DNA of 16,337 bases from Archaeoglobaceae archaeon. GTDB taxonomy: Archaea; Halobacteriota; Archaeoglobi; Archaeoglobales; Archaeoglobaceae. This document shows, piece by piece, positions 7,047-13,687 of this stretch (position 1 is its first letter; every line of letters begins with the position of its first letter). Where the stretch lies: assembly GCA_027016055.1 (NCBI GenBank), contig JALWBF010000012.1, positions 1 through 16,337 on the forward strand, written 5' to 3'. The translations under genes and the position numbers were made by a program. The notes under the pieces were generated by a model. It ran no database searches. It worked only from the letters and a program-made list of their open reading frames with translations, and had not been told where the DNA came from.

Positions 7047-7359
7047 CCCGCACACGATAGCACGTTACAGAACCTCGCTCCGATTTATAACGTCTGGTTG
7101 GTTGAGAGCCAAAATTCCGCGAATTTCAAAATTTCTAATGCCATTTCGGGTTTCCCCAATTTGATATGACCTTTCGCAACCTCAACCAACTTACAGAACG
7201 TCGCTAAGAAAGCCCCGCTTTTCAAAGCGTGGATGAATTAGGGGAGGTGCTAAAGCGTTGGTGGAGCAAGATTTATAAAGCCTCGCTCAGATTTAACTAA
7301 CGTCGGGAGGGTTAACCAAGTCCCCGCAAAGCTATAGCCCGTGTTCCGCTATTGCGGAA

Positions 7360-7389
7360 ATATCCGATGAGGAGCGAGGCTGAGGATAT
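7360..7389 (+). ncRNA. Kink-turn-like motif (possible small RNA element)
   Basis: ATATCC (7360-7365) pairs with GGATAT (7384-7389). Between them lie GATGA (7366-7370) and CTGA (7380-7383), laid out like the C and D boxes of an archaeal kink-turn that binds L7Ae. A good TATA-like box (GATTTATAAAG, about 7270-7280) lies upstream, so a small transcript beginning near 7300 is possible. The spacing between the boxes is too short for a normal C/D guide RNA, and the bases also take part in an alternative 9-bp stem (7280-7288 with 7372-7380). Low confidence. Confidence 0.2.
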
Positions 7390-7396
7390 GCACAAA

Positions 7397-7421
7397 CCTC
7401 CCCGCAATTCATGCGGGGAGG
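7397..7421 (+). repeat. Strong 10-bp hairpin, possible IS605-type right-end or terminator hairpin
   Basis: CCTCCCCGCA (7397-7406) and TGCGGGGAGG (7412-7421) form a perfect 10-bp GC-rich stem with loop ATTCA. AGGTCA follows, as in right ends of many archaeal IS200/IS605 elements. It lies between two converging transcription units (superoxide reductase and PRPP synthetase) and could also stall transcription. The hairpin is certain; its origin is inferred. Confidence 0.5.
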
Positions 7422-7480
7422 AGGTCAAACTTGCCTATAGTCAGCATCGAGTAACTATCATGATTTTACATTATAAAAAG

Positions 7481-8311
7481 TTATCTCAGCACATTCGCTA
7501 TGCTTTCAGCTACGCTTATAACACTGACAGCCCTTTCTATCGTATCCGTTGCCACAACCCTTCTAACGCCGGCTGAATAAAGCCTATTTAATGCGTTCCC
7601 AGCCAAAACTGCGTGAACGCAGGCACATTCCACGCTTTTCGCTCCGGCATTCAGCAACATCTTCGTAGCTTCTATCATCGTTCCGCCAGTCGATATGATA
7701 TCGTCAACTATGACGACATCCTTTCCCTTAACATCCAAACTCTTCGGCTTGATCTCAACTGTTTCGGCGTTAATTCGGACCTTCTCCAAGTAATCGAATT
7801 CACATCCAGCATACTCCGCACAAACCTTAACCCTCTCATAAGAACCCAAATCCGGAGAAACCATAACGACATCCCTTCCGGCGTAATACCTTCCGATTAT
7901 TGGCATAGCATCTACTTCTATCAGCTTCTTGAAGTAGCTTGCCGCATCCCTGCTGTGTATGTTTACAGTAACAACCTTGCTCGCATAGCTTTCTATGAGC
8001 CTCGCAACAGCCCTTATGCTTATCGCTTCTCCTTCGTTGAACTTCTTATCCTGCCTCGCATAGCCCATATAGGGGATGACAGCTACGATTTCGGCATCCT
8101 CAAGCGCATCGAACATGAGCATTAAGGCGACGAGATCGTCGTTGGAGTTTATGCTCTGAACTACTACGGCTTCCTCATCGGCATCTTCTATTCTTACGTA
8201 TATCTCCCCATCCGGAAATCTCTTAAACGTGGTCTTTGCCAATTTCGCATTCAAGCATTCTGCTATTCTCTTTGCAAGAAGAGGTGAAGAAGTTCCGGCG
8301 ATGACCTTCAT
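7481..8311 (-). CDS. prs: Ribose-phosphate pyrophosphokinase (PRPP synthetase)
   Basis: The enzyme makes 5-phosphoribosyl 1-diphosphate from ribose 5-phosphate and ATP, feeding purine, pyrimidine, histidine and tryptophan synthesis and, in archaea, methanopterin-type cofactors. It has 276 residues, a little shorter than bacterial enzymes and normal for archaea. Visible motifs are RFPDGE (31-36), the ATP-binding YARQDKKF (84-91), the NIHSRD segment (117-122) and the PRPP-binding loop VIVDDIISTGGTM (200-212). The ATG at 8311 lies about 25 nt after a CTTATATC TATA-like box (8332-8340) with BRE-like purines upstream, so it probably has its own leaderless promoter although the GTPase gene ends only 44 nt upstream on the same strand. 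Confidence 0.96.
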   Translation of the reverse strand: MKVIAGTSSPLLAKRIAECLNAKLAKTTFKRFPDGEIYVRIEDADEEAVVVQSINSNDDLVALMLMFDALEDAEIVAVIPYMGYARQDKKFNEGEAISIRAVARLIESYASKVVTVNIHSRDAASYFKKLIEVDAMPIIGRYYAGRDVVMVSPDLGSYERVKVCAEYAGCEFDYLEKVRINAETVEIKPKSLDVKGKDVVIVDDIISTGGTMIEATKMLLNAGAKSVECACVHAVLAGNALNRLYSAGVRRVVATDTIERAVSVISVAESIANVLR

Positions 8312-8355
8312 AAGCCTTCTTCGAATGAATAAGGATATAAGTCCTTCTATTCATG

Positions 8356-9525
8356 CTACTTGGCTGCGGATACTATCTTTATGACATCATTATGCTTCAG
8401 CTCGTAATCTTCGCTTATCCTCATCTTCCTCTTCGCATCGACCGCGTATATGAAGTTATCACCGATTTCAGTGTGGATCATGTATGCGAGCTGACGGGCT
8501 GTGGTTCCCTTCCTAACGAGCATAGCATCCGGCAAGACGTTTCCCTTAGTATCCGTGAACTTGTTCTCATCCTCCACCGGATAAACTACTATGTATCCCA
8601 AAACGTCGAAGACTATCGTGTTTATAGCCTTCTGAATTCCGGTTCCTCCGAACTTCTTCATGAAATTTCTTATCATCTCCAAAGCCTTCCTCTGCTTTTC
8701 GTTTAATGGCTTCAAAACTTCGAAGTCATCATCTCCCGGCAGATACCTGATGTATCCGTTCTTGGCGGCGGTTCTCAAAGTTAATTCGAAAACAGCGGAA
8801 GTCGGGATCACTATCTCATCCAAGCTCATGAGTCTCTTCAGCAGTTCCTCCGGGGCTTTGTCGGCTTTGTTAGCCGCTATAATCATTTTCATCCTCCTCT
8901 TTCTCAGCTCGACTGCGAACTTCAGAAGATCTTCCTCGTCGAACTCGTGAACGTTCTTTCCTATTTCGCGCAGAGATTCCCTGACATGCCACTCCTTAAA
9001 GCCCAAGCCAGCCAGCTGTTCGGTTATGAACTTAACCGGATCCCTCTTTTCCAAGTGTATCCTCCTCGCTATCTTATCCCAGTTCCTTTTCAGTATTCCG
9101 AAGAGCCACATGTCCAGCTCCTTGTAAAGAAAATTAACATCCTCAACCGGATCGTGCTCCCCTATTCCGATCTCATTTCCCTCCTCATCCGTTGAGCCGG
9201 AAGCGTCGACGACATGGATTATGGCTTCAGCCTGCCTTAAGTTGTCGAGAAATTCGTTTCCCAAACCCCTTCCCTTATGCGCCTCCGGAACGAGCCCGGC
9301 AACGTCTATCAGCTTGATCGGAATGAACCTCCAGCCGTCGATGCATTTACCGCATTCAATCCCGAGTTCTCTGCAAACGCATTTAACCCTGACGTGCGCA
9401 ATTCCTACATTCGGCTCTATCGTTGTAAACGGATAGTTAGCTATGGCAACATCCACGAGCGTTGCAGCTTTGAAGAACGTCGATTTTCCGGCATTGGGCT
9501 TTCCAGCCAATCCAATTTCAATCAA
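8356..9525 (-). CDS. OBG-family GTPase with TGS domain (archaeal YchF/Ygr210-related)
   Basis: This is a predicted ribosome- or RNA-associated P-loop GTPase of 389 residues. G1 is GKPNAGKST (8-16), G3 DVAG (74-77) and G4 NKAD (219-222). NKxD predicts GTP specificity, unlike the NxxE of ATP-preferring YchF. Between G1 and G3 there are four cysteines, C49, C51, C58 and C61, that could bind a metal; this cluster is seen in archaeal relatives as far as I remember. The C-terminal part from about residue 315 is a TGS domain ending in the typical ELKHNDVIKIVSA. The start ATG overlaps the end of the small upstream gene by 8 nt, so the pair is co-translated. Its exact role in translation is not established. 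Confidence 0.93.
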   Translation of the reverse strand: MIEIGLAGKPNAGKSTFFKAATLVDVAIANYPFTTIEPNVGIAHVRVKCVCRELGIECGKCIDGWRFIPIKLIDVAGLVPEAHKGRGLGNEFLDNLRQAEAIIHVVDASGSTDEEGNEIGIGEHDPVEDVNFLYKELDMWLFGILKRNWDKIARRIHLEKRDPVKFITEQLAGLGFKEWHVRESLREIGKNVHEFDEEDLLKFAVELRKRRMKMIIAANKADKAPEELLKRLMSLDEIVIPTSAVFELTLRTAAKNGYIRYLPGDDDFEVLKPLNEKQRKALEMIRNFMKKFGGTGIQKAINTIVFDVLGYIVVYPVEDENKFTDTKGNVLPDAMLVRKGTTARQLAYMIHTEIGDNFIYAVDAKRKMRISEDYELKHNDVIKIVSAAK

Positions 9526-9784
9526 TCAAACCCCTCCTCGCATAATCTCCTCTCTTCCTCGTTCCGAAGAGATAGCTGAACTGCTTTATATTTTTCTTGA
9601 GGAAGCTTGCGTATTCCTTCGTGATCTCACCCTTCCTTTCGAAGAACTCTATAACCTCCAAAGCCTCCTCCTCGTTTTTGCAAATCTCCAGATGATCGAG
9701 CACGGTCGGAAGCTTTGACCCTTGAAGTTCGTAATAAAGGTTCGGGAACATCTTTCTAAACCTTTCGACATCCCAGTCCAACAT
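9518..9784 (-). CDS. Small conserved archaeal protein, DUF2095-like
   Basis: This is an 88-residue charged helical protein with no membrane segment. FRKMFPNLYYEL near the N-terminus is reminiscent of the DUF2095 family, whose function is unknown. A GTG at 9793 would extend it by three residues. That GTG lies within the sequence AAGGTG, which is a good Shine-Dalgarno six nt before the ATG at 9784, so the ATG is the better start. Its last 8 nt overlap the start of the OBG-family GTPase gene, an arrangement that suggests a shared role in translation or ribosome function. The family assignment is from memory. Confidence 0.75.
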   Translation of the reverse strand: MLDWDVERFRKMFPNLYYELQGSKLPTVLDHLEICKNEEEALEVIEFFERKGEITKEYASFLKKNIKQFSYLFGTRKRGDYARRGLID

Positions 9785-9821
9785 TGCAAACACCTTAAAA
9801 GGATTCGAGGAACCTCTTAAT
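9785..9821. promoter_or_regulatory. Overlapping divergent promoters (37 nt)
   Basis: In only 37 nt two promoters must overlap. On the plus strand CCTTAAAAG (about 9793-9801) lies about 25 nt before the ATG at 9822, giving a leaderless gene. On the minus strand ATATTAAG (from about 9822 down to 9815) lies 25 nt before the AAGGTG Shine-Dalgarno of the 9784 gene. The two polymerases should exclude each other. Confidence 0.4.
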
Positions 9822-10313
9822 ATGCCTAATGATTTGACACCAATTCACATCTACATCCTGCTTCATCTAAAGAAAGCCAAGGTAGATTACGCGAAGATGA
9901 TGGCAAAGATCAGTTGCGTCGATCTCGATCTGATCAATTCGTGCATAGAAGATCTTATTAAAGCTGGTTTGGTTGAAAGGGATTCGGGTTCAGCGATAAA
10001 GAGAAGCAAAGCTAAGTTCAAGAAGGCTTTCGAGGTTAGAAAGCACCACACTTATTATAAGCTCACCAAAGACGGAGAGCATTTCGTCCGCAGAATCGAC
10101 AAAAGATGGCTAAAGAATTACTTCAACGAATTGATTGGCAGGGATGCGTTTAAGATCATCGAAAGACTGAAGGATTGCAAGGATTTCTATTCTGCATGCA
10201 AGGGAATCGAATGCAACAAATATTTGGAAGACTTCGTTTTATATAAGCTCGTGAATCCGAACGGAAAGAGGACGAGATTGCTCGAACTTCTAATCGCTTT
10301 TGCCGAAATCTGA
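9822..10313 (+). CDS. Winged-helix-like conserved archaeal protein, DUF2250-like
   Basis: This is a 163-residue soluble protein. The N-terminal half (residues 5-55) looks like a helix-turn-helix: LTPIHIYILLHLKKAKVDYA, then a recognition-helix region and IEDLIKAGLVERD leading to a basic wing (IKRSKAKFKKAFEVRKHHTYYKLT). The LTPxHxYxLLHLKKAxVDYA opening and the HHTYYKLTxDGEH block recall the DUF2250/COG4344 family. The C-terminal part is helical with three cysteines (about residues 117-130) and no standard metal motif. A DNA-binding role is likely from the fold but no target is known. It lies 45 nt before thioredoxin reductase, which has its own TATA-like box, so regulation of that neighbour is possible but unproven. 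Confidence 0.7.
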   Translation: MPNDLTPIHIYILLHLKKAKVDYAKMMAKISCVDLDLINSCIEDLIKAGLVERDSGSAIKRSKAKFKKAFEVRKHHTYYKLTKDGEHFVRRIDKRWLKNYFNELIGRDAFKIIERLKDCKDFYSACKGIECNKYLEDFVLYKLVNPNGKRTRLLELLIAFAEI

Positions 10314-10358
10314 CAATTTTTAGCAAACTATATTTGTTTCAATTACGTTCAATACACT

Positions 10359-11279
10359 ATGGAGTTTGACGTCGCAATAATCGGAGCCGGACCGGCTGGA
10401 CTAGCAGCAGCTATCTATTCCGCGAGATACGGATTAAAGACGGTTGTTTTCGAAGATCCATCAAGAATTTCCCAGCTTGCGATAGCACCTTTCATAGAAA
10501 ACTATCCCGGTTACGAAGGCACGGGCTTGGATCTGATTTCGAAGATGAAGGATCAAGCTACTAAGTTCGGAGCGGAGCATAAACTTGAGAGGGTTGTAGA
10601 TATCGGAAGAGATGGAGATCTATTCGTGATAAAGACAGATTCGGGGGAGTATAAGGCTAAAGCCGTAATAATCGCAACGGGAGGAAAACACAGGGAGCTT
10701 GGAATACAGGGAGAAAAGGAGTTCGTTGGGAGAGGTGTGAGCTACTGTGCAGTTTGCGATGGGTTCTTCTTCAGGGGAAAGAAGGTTGCCGTCGTTGGAG
10801 GGGGAAACACCGCATTAGCCGATGCCATATATCTCAAAGATCTGGGCTGTGACGTCGTAGTTATCCATAGGAGGGACAAATTCAGAGCGGATCAGGTTCT
10901 ACAAAAGCAGTTTTTCGACAGAAATATCCCCGTTATTTGGGATTCGGTTGTTGAGAGAATAGAGGGAAAGGGTAAGGTTGAGAGAATAATCATTAGGAAC
11001 GTTAAAACCGGCGAAACGAAGGAGATGGAAGTCGACGGTGTTTTTATTGCCATCGGAATTCAGCCCCAAACCGAGATAGCATCAAAGTTGGGAGTTGAGA
11101 TGGATTCTTACGGTTACATAAAGGTCGATAAACGTCAGGCTACGAACGTCGATGGTGTATTCGCTGCCGGAGATTGTTGCGATAATCCGCTGAAGCAGGT
11201 GGTAACGGCATGCGGAGACGGTGCGGTTGCCGCTTATTCCGCTTACGAATACATAACGAATCGCTTCGGTGCTAAATAA
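10359..11279 (+). CDS. trxB: Thioredoxin reductase (NADPH/FAD)
   Basis: This flavoprotein transfers electrons from a nicotinamide nucleotide through FAD and a redox-active disulfide to thioredoxin-like proteins. It has 306 residues, normal for the low-molecular-weight class. The FAD-binding GAGPAGLAAA is at 9-18, the active-site C130-A-V-C133 with following D134, the nucleotide-binding GGGNTA at 147-152, HRRDKFRA at 170-177 (the HRR type usually preferring NADPH), and the C-terminal FAD motif GVFAAGDCCDNPLKQ. A box ACTATATTTG (about 10327-10336) lies 25-28 nt before the ATG, which points to a single leaderless gene. It could feed the peroxiredoxin encoded at 5430, though no thioredoxin gene is visible in this window. 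Confidence 0.95.
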   Translation: MEFDVAIIGAGPAGLAAAIYSARYGLKTVVFEDPSRISQLAIAPFIENYPGYEGTGLDLISKMKDQATKFGAEHKLERVVDIGRDGDLFVIKTDSGEYKAKAVIIATGGKHRELGIQGEKEFVGRGVSYCAVCDGFFFRGKKVAVVGGGNTALADAIYLKDLGCDVVVIHRRDKFRADQVLQKQFFDRNIPVIWDSVVERIEGKGKVERIIIRNVKTGETKEMEVDGVFIAIGIQPQTEIASKLGVEMDSYGYIKVDKRQATNVDGVFAAGDCCDNPLKQVVTACGDGAVAAYSAYEYITNRFGAK

Positions 11280-11602
11280 TACTAAACACTAGAAAATTTG
11301 AATTTAAAATACGATCTGACTGGAAGATTAATGCTCCAACAATTTTAGACATAATTATAGATTTTTCTAAAAAACACGGAGGTATGATTAATCAGGTTGT
11401 ATAAGCAAAGGAAGAAAAGGAAGTAGAATAACCTAATGGAAGTAGTTTTAGCTCTGAAAACCTTTGAGAGTCCGTAGGCAGTTCGGTGTAACTTGTTGCA
11501 TTTCGCTCGTTGACTGGTAGGTTTATGACGAAACATCTCCCTTAGCTTATCACTTCACTTCAAAGTAAATATATATAGTAGGTGGCGGATAGTATATACC
11601 GT
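11280..11602. other. Intergenic junction upstream of the restriction-modification cassette, with a coding-like remnant
   Basis: About 320 nt without an intact gene. From 11282 to 11404 on the plus strand a frame reads like protein (including SDWKINAPTILDIIIDFSKK and ending GGMINQVV-stop) but has no ATG, GTG or TTG start near its beginning, so it may be the broken end of a lost gene. The rest (11405-11560) shows no clear gene or RNA. At the right end AAATATATATAG (11567-11578) is a good TATA-like box about 30 nt before the ATG at 11603. Confidence 0.35.
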
Positions 11603-11920
11603 ATGAATATTAAACTTCCTCGACCTCCAGAGCCTCAAGATCTGAAAGAAGAATGGAAAAAGATGCTTCGAGATGATCCTCAACTTGCTTTGGCAAGCAT
11701 AAAGCAGGGAACTTGGTTTACAAAACCCTATTGGGATAGTTATAAGGTTGTGTTAAAGGCTCAAGGCGTTACGTGGCAAAACCACATGGAAGCTTACGGT
11801 TTAAGTCAATACAAGTTTATAGAATGGATTGAAGGTAGGGAGAGCTGGGATAATGTTATTTCATTTCTTGAAGAGCAACTGAGAGCTATAATTAGGGCGA
11901 AAAGAAAGATTTGGAGGTGA
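11603..11920 (+). CDS. Small unknown protein, first gene of the restriction-modification cassette
   Basis: I do not recognise this 105-residue protein. It is soluble, rich in tryptophan and charged residues, begins with a proline-rich segment (IKLPRPPEPQDL) and ends in a basic helix (RAIIRAKRKIWR). There is a central helical region (YWDSYKVVLKAQGVTWQNHMEAYGLSQYKFIEWIEG) that might be a small helix-turn-helix, so a controller or DNA-binding role is one possibility. A GTG at 11582 would add seven residues but lies only about 10 nt after the TATA-like box (11567-11578). The ATG at 11603 fits a leaderless start better. Four bases separate its stop from the next gene, and the cassette is visibly more AT-rich than the neighbouring chromosomal genes. 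Confidence 0.75.
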   Translation: MNIKLPRPPEPQDLKEEWKKMLRDDPQLALASIKQGTWFTKPYWDSYKVVLKAQGVTWQNHMEAYGLSQYKFIEWIEGRESWDNVISFLEEQLRAIIRAKRKIWR

Positions 11921-11924
11921 TTCA

Positions 11925-12272
11925 ATGGTTTACTGGCTTTGCATTAAGAATGAATGGAAAAGTATTAAAGATAAAAACATCTGGGAAGTTCCCGAAAGGC
12001 ACAAAAGTGCTATTATGAAGGTTAAGTCGGGTGATGTTAATGACGAGATTAAGCCTTCAAGGATTGTGGCTATTTATGAGATTATATCCGAACCATTTAA
12101 GGATTCTACAAGAGTTTTTAAAGATAAAGAGATATTTCCTTGGCGTGTTAAAATTAAACCCGCTAAGTTCAGGTCGTTAATTCCTAAGCTCAAATTTATA
12201 GCAAATAAGAAAAAGTGGATGTCGCATTTGAGAGGAATAGCTACAGATATTATAGAGGTTTGTCGACCATGA
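11925..12272 (+). CDS. EVE-domain (PUA-like) protein, shortened
   Basis: EVE domains belong to the PUA superfamily and bind modified bases; they are often found next to defence genes. The opening VYWLCIKNEWKSIKDKNIW with EVPERHKSAIMKVKSGD, the strand RIVAIYEIISEPFKDSTRVF and the closing IPKLKFIANKKKWMSHLRG all fit the family. At 115 residues it is shorter than the usual 140 or so. Between KSGD (35-38) and SRIVAIYE (45-52) the normal strand of the type LVFYV plus the following loop is absent, with no frameshift. The start has a strong Shine-Dalgarno GGAGGTGA (11912-11919) overlapping the upstream stop, and its own stop overlaps the methyltransferase ATG as ATGA, so the three genes form a tight operon. 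The deletion may reduce or alter base binding. Confidence 0.75.
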   Translation: MVYWLCIKNEWKSIKDKNIWEVPERHKSAIMKVKSGDVNDEIKPSRIVAIYEIISEPFKDSTRVFKDKEIFPWRVKIKPAKFRSLIPKLKFIANKKKWMSHLRGIATDIIEVCRP

Positions 12273-13687
12273 TCCCCCAGCGTGAGAAATTTTTTAGAAA
12301 AAAGGAGAAGATTCTTGGTCAATTCTTTACGCCACGAGAGATTGCAGAATTCATAGTCTCATTTGCCTTATTGCACCTCGATAAAGCTGAGAGAGCTATA
12401 GATCCAGCCTGTGGTGACGGTGTCTTTCTTTCAGCATTATTAAAGCATGGATTCAAAGAGATATGGGGTGTAGATATAGATCCAAGCGTGCTTAATAATA
12501 TTCCGCAAGATATCAAAAAAAGAACAAAAATAATCATTGGAGATGCACTTATTCGCTCTCCAACTTTATCACAAACGCTCATTTTGCCTGAGAATTACTT
12601 CGACCTAGCCGTTGGAAATCCACCGTTTAGCGCTAAATATGGTAGGATTTCAGATTACAGGCTTAAACAATATGAAATTGCCAAAAATAAAAGATCTGAG
12701 GCAATTGAAGTTTTATTTTTAGAGCGTTTCATATCGCTTGTTCGACCTGGTGGTGTCGTTGGAATAGTCATTCCCGATGGTATTCTTATAAATAAGAATT
12801 ATAAATACGTTAGGAAATTCATTCTTAGATTTAACGTCATAGCTGTAGTGTCCCTACCAAGAGGAGTGTTCCGTTCAACCTTAAGCACAACATCAAAAAC
12901 CAGTATTCTATTCTTAAAGAAGGAGAAAAATAAAGGTGATGACGTTTTCATGTTTGAAGTAAACGACTTAAAAGATCTTCCTAAAGTTATAGAGGCTTAT
13001 CACGAGAGAGGGGGGTTGTGGGTTAAGCCCACATCAGACGCTCTTCATCCTAAAGCCTATACTAAACCAGTTGTTCGATTTAAAGAAGGTCTTTTGGTCT
13101 TACCTCTTGAAAAACTGATTATCGAGATGAAGACTGGTGGAACGGAGTATGGACATAAGAGAAAATTCGTAGAAAGAGGATTAAGATATATTTCTGCTAA
13201 AGTTGTTACACCTTATGGTCTCGACTTTAAGCGTGATGAAAAGTTTATTGAACCTAACAGCTCTATGGATAAACAATTTGCCCATGTCAAACCGGGTGAC
13301 GTTTTGTTCGTGAGGGTTGGAGTTGGATGCGCTGGAAGAGCTACGGTTGTAGTAGATGATAAAGATGTTGGAGTCGCTGATGATTGGATTTACATAATTA
13401 GGGTGGATGAAAAAAAGATCTTGCCTCATTACTTAGCCGTATTTATCCAAACAAAGCACGGTAAAGAACAGATAGAAAGCATGAAGAGGGGTGTTGGAAC
13501 AGTTACCATACCTCAATCCGAGTTGAAGAAGCTTTTAGTTCCAGTTCCACCAAAAGAATTTCAAGAGAAAATTAGGGATATGTTCATCGAGATGGTTAAC
13601 TATACTAGAGCTGGTAGGCACGATATTGCTAAGGAAATATTTGAAAAAATGAAAAGAATGATTGAAGAGTTCGTAAGTGTAAACTAA
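12269..13687 (+). CDS. N6-adenine DNA methyltransferase fused to a single target-recognition domain
   Basis: This is a predicted modification enzyme of 472 residues. The N-terminal part has GQFFTP (17-22), the S-adenosylmethionine motif DPACGDGVF (45-53) with GVDIDP (67-72), and the catalytic NPPF (117-120) typical of N6-adenine enzymes of the HsdM/gamma class. From about residue 285 the sequence becomes like one half of a Type I HsdS subunit: HVKPGDVLFVRVGVGCAGRA (339-358), DDWIYIIRVDEKKILPHYLA (371-390), GVGTVTIPQSELKKLLVPVP (408-427). It ends in a coiled helix. One recognition domain suggests a dimer reading a palindrome. No nuclease motif is seen in it. An upstream GTG at 12215 is possible, but the ATG at 12269 overlaps the EVE gene's stop (ATGA) and has AGAGGTT eight nt upstream. 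Confidence 0.9.
   Translation: MIPQREKFFRKKEKILGQFFTPREIAEFIVSFALLHLDKAERAIDPACGDGVFLSALLKHGFKEIWGVDIDPSVLNNIPQDIKKRTKIIIGDALIRSPTLSQTLILPENYFDLAVGNPPFSAKYGRISDYRLKQYEIAKNKRSEAIEVLFLERFISLVRPGGVVGIVIPDGILINKNYKYVRKFILRFNVIAVVSLPRGVFRSTLSTTSKTSILFLKKEKNKGDDVFMFEVNDLKDLPKVIEAYHERGGLWVKPTSDALHPKAYTKPVVRFKEGLLVLPLEKLIIEMKTGGTEYGHKRKFVERGLRYISAKVVTPYGLDFKRDEKFIEPNSSMDKQFAHVKPGDVLFVRVGVGCAGRATVVVDDKDVGVADDWIYIIRVDEKKILPHYLAVFIQTKHGKEQIESMKRGVGTVTIPQSELKKLLVPVPPKEFQEKIRDMFIEMVNYTRAGRHDIAKEIFEKMKRMIEEFVSVN

Larger units (their letters stand above)
7047..7480. mobile_element. Gene-free repeat-rich stretch, probable relics of IS200/IS605-type right ends
   Basis: No intact gene is visible, but the stretch is strongly structured. 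TTACAGAAC(C/G)TCGCT occurs at 7065-7079 and 7191-7205. A related copy of the first unit, with AACGTC and GGTT following, recurs at about 7275-7315. GTTGGTTGAG (7097-7106) pairs perfectly with 7181-7190, and GCCTCGCTC (7280-7288) with 7372-7380. At 7194-7241 a frame reads QNVAKKAPLFKAWMN-stop, like the C-terminal tail of many archaeal TnpB proteins, and the same bases form a CCCCGCTT/AAGCG hairpin followed by GGATGAATTAGGG. A second GC-rich hairpin (7397-7421) is followed by AGGTCA, again like an IS605 right end, with a frame reading MRSEAEDMHKPPR before it. No transposase gene remains. The element call is from pattern memory and is moderately uncertain. Confidence 0.45.

Noticed and set aside
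7065..7315. Repeats considered as a CRISPR array
   Set aside because: Only two or three degenerate copies at irregular spacing (126 and about 84 nt), with no uniform spacers.
7360..7389. Box C/D guide RNA
   Set aside because: The C-to-D spacing of nine bases leaves no room for guide sequences and no C'/D' pair is present; kept only as a kink-turn-like motif.
7613..8125. 170-codon open frame on the plus strand
   Set aside because: It is antisense to the PRPP synthetase gene, whose motifs are complete; composition is that of a shadow frame.
12215..12268. GTG start at 12215 for the methyltransferase
   Set aside because: It lies deep inside the EVE gene, whereas the ATG at 12269 has a Shine-Dalgarno and the ATGA stop-start overlap.
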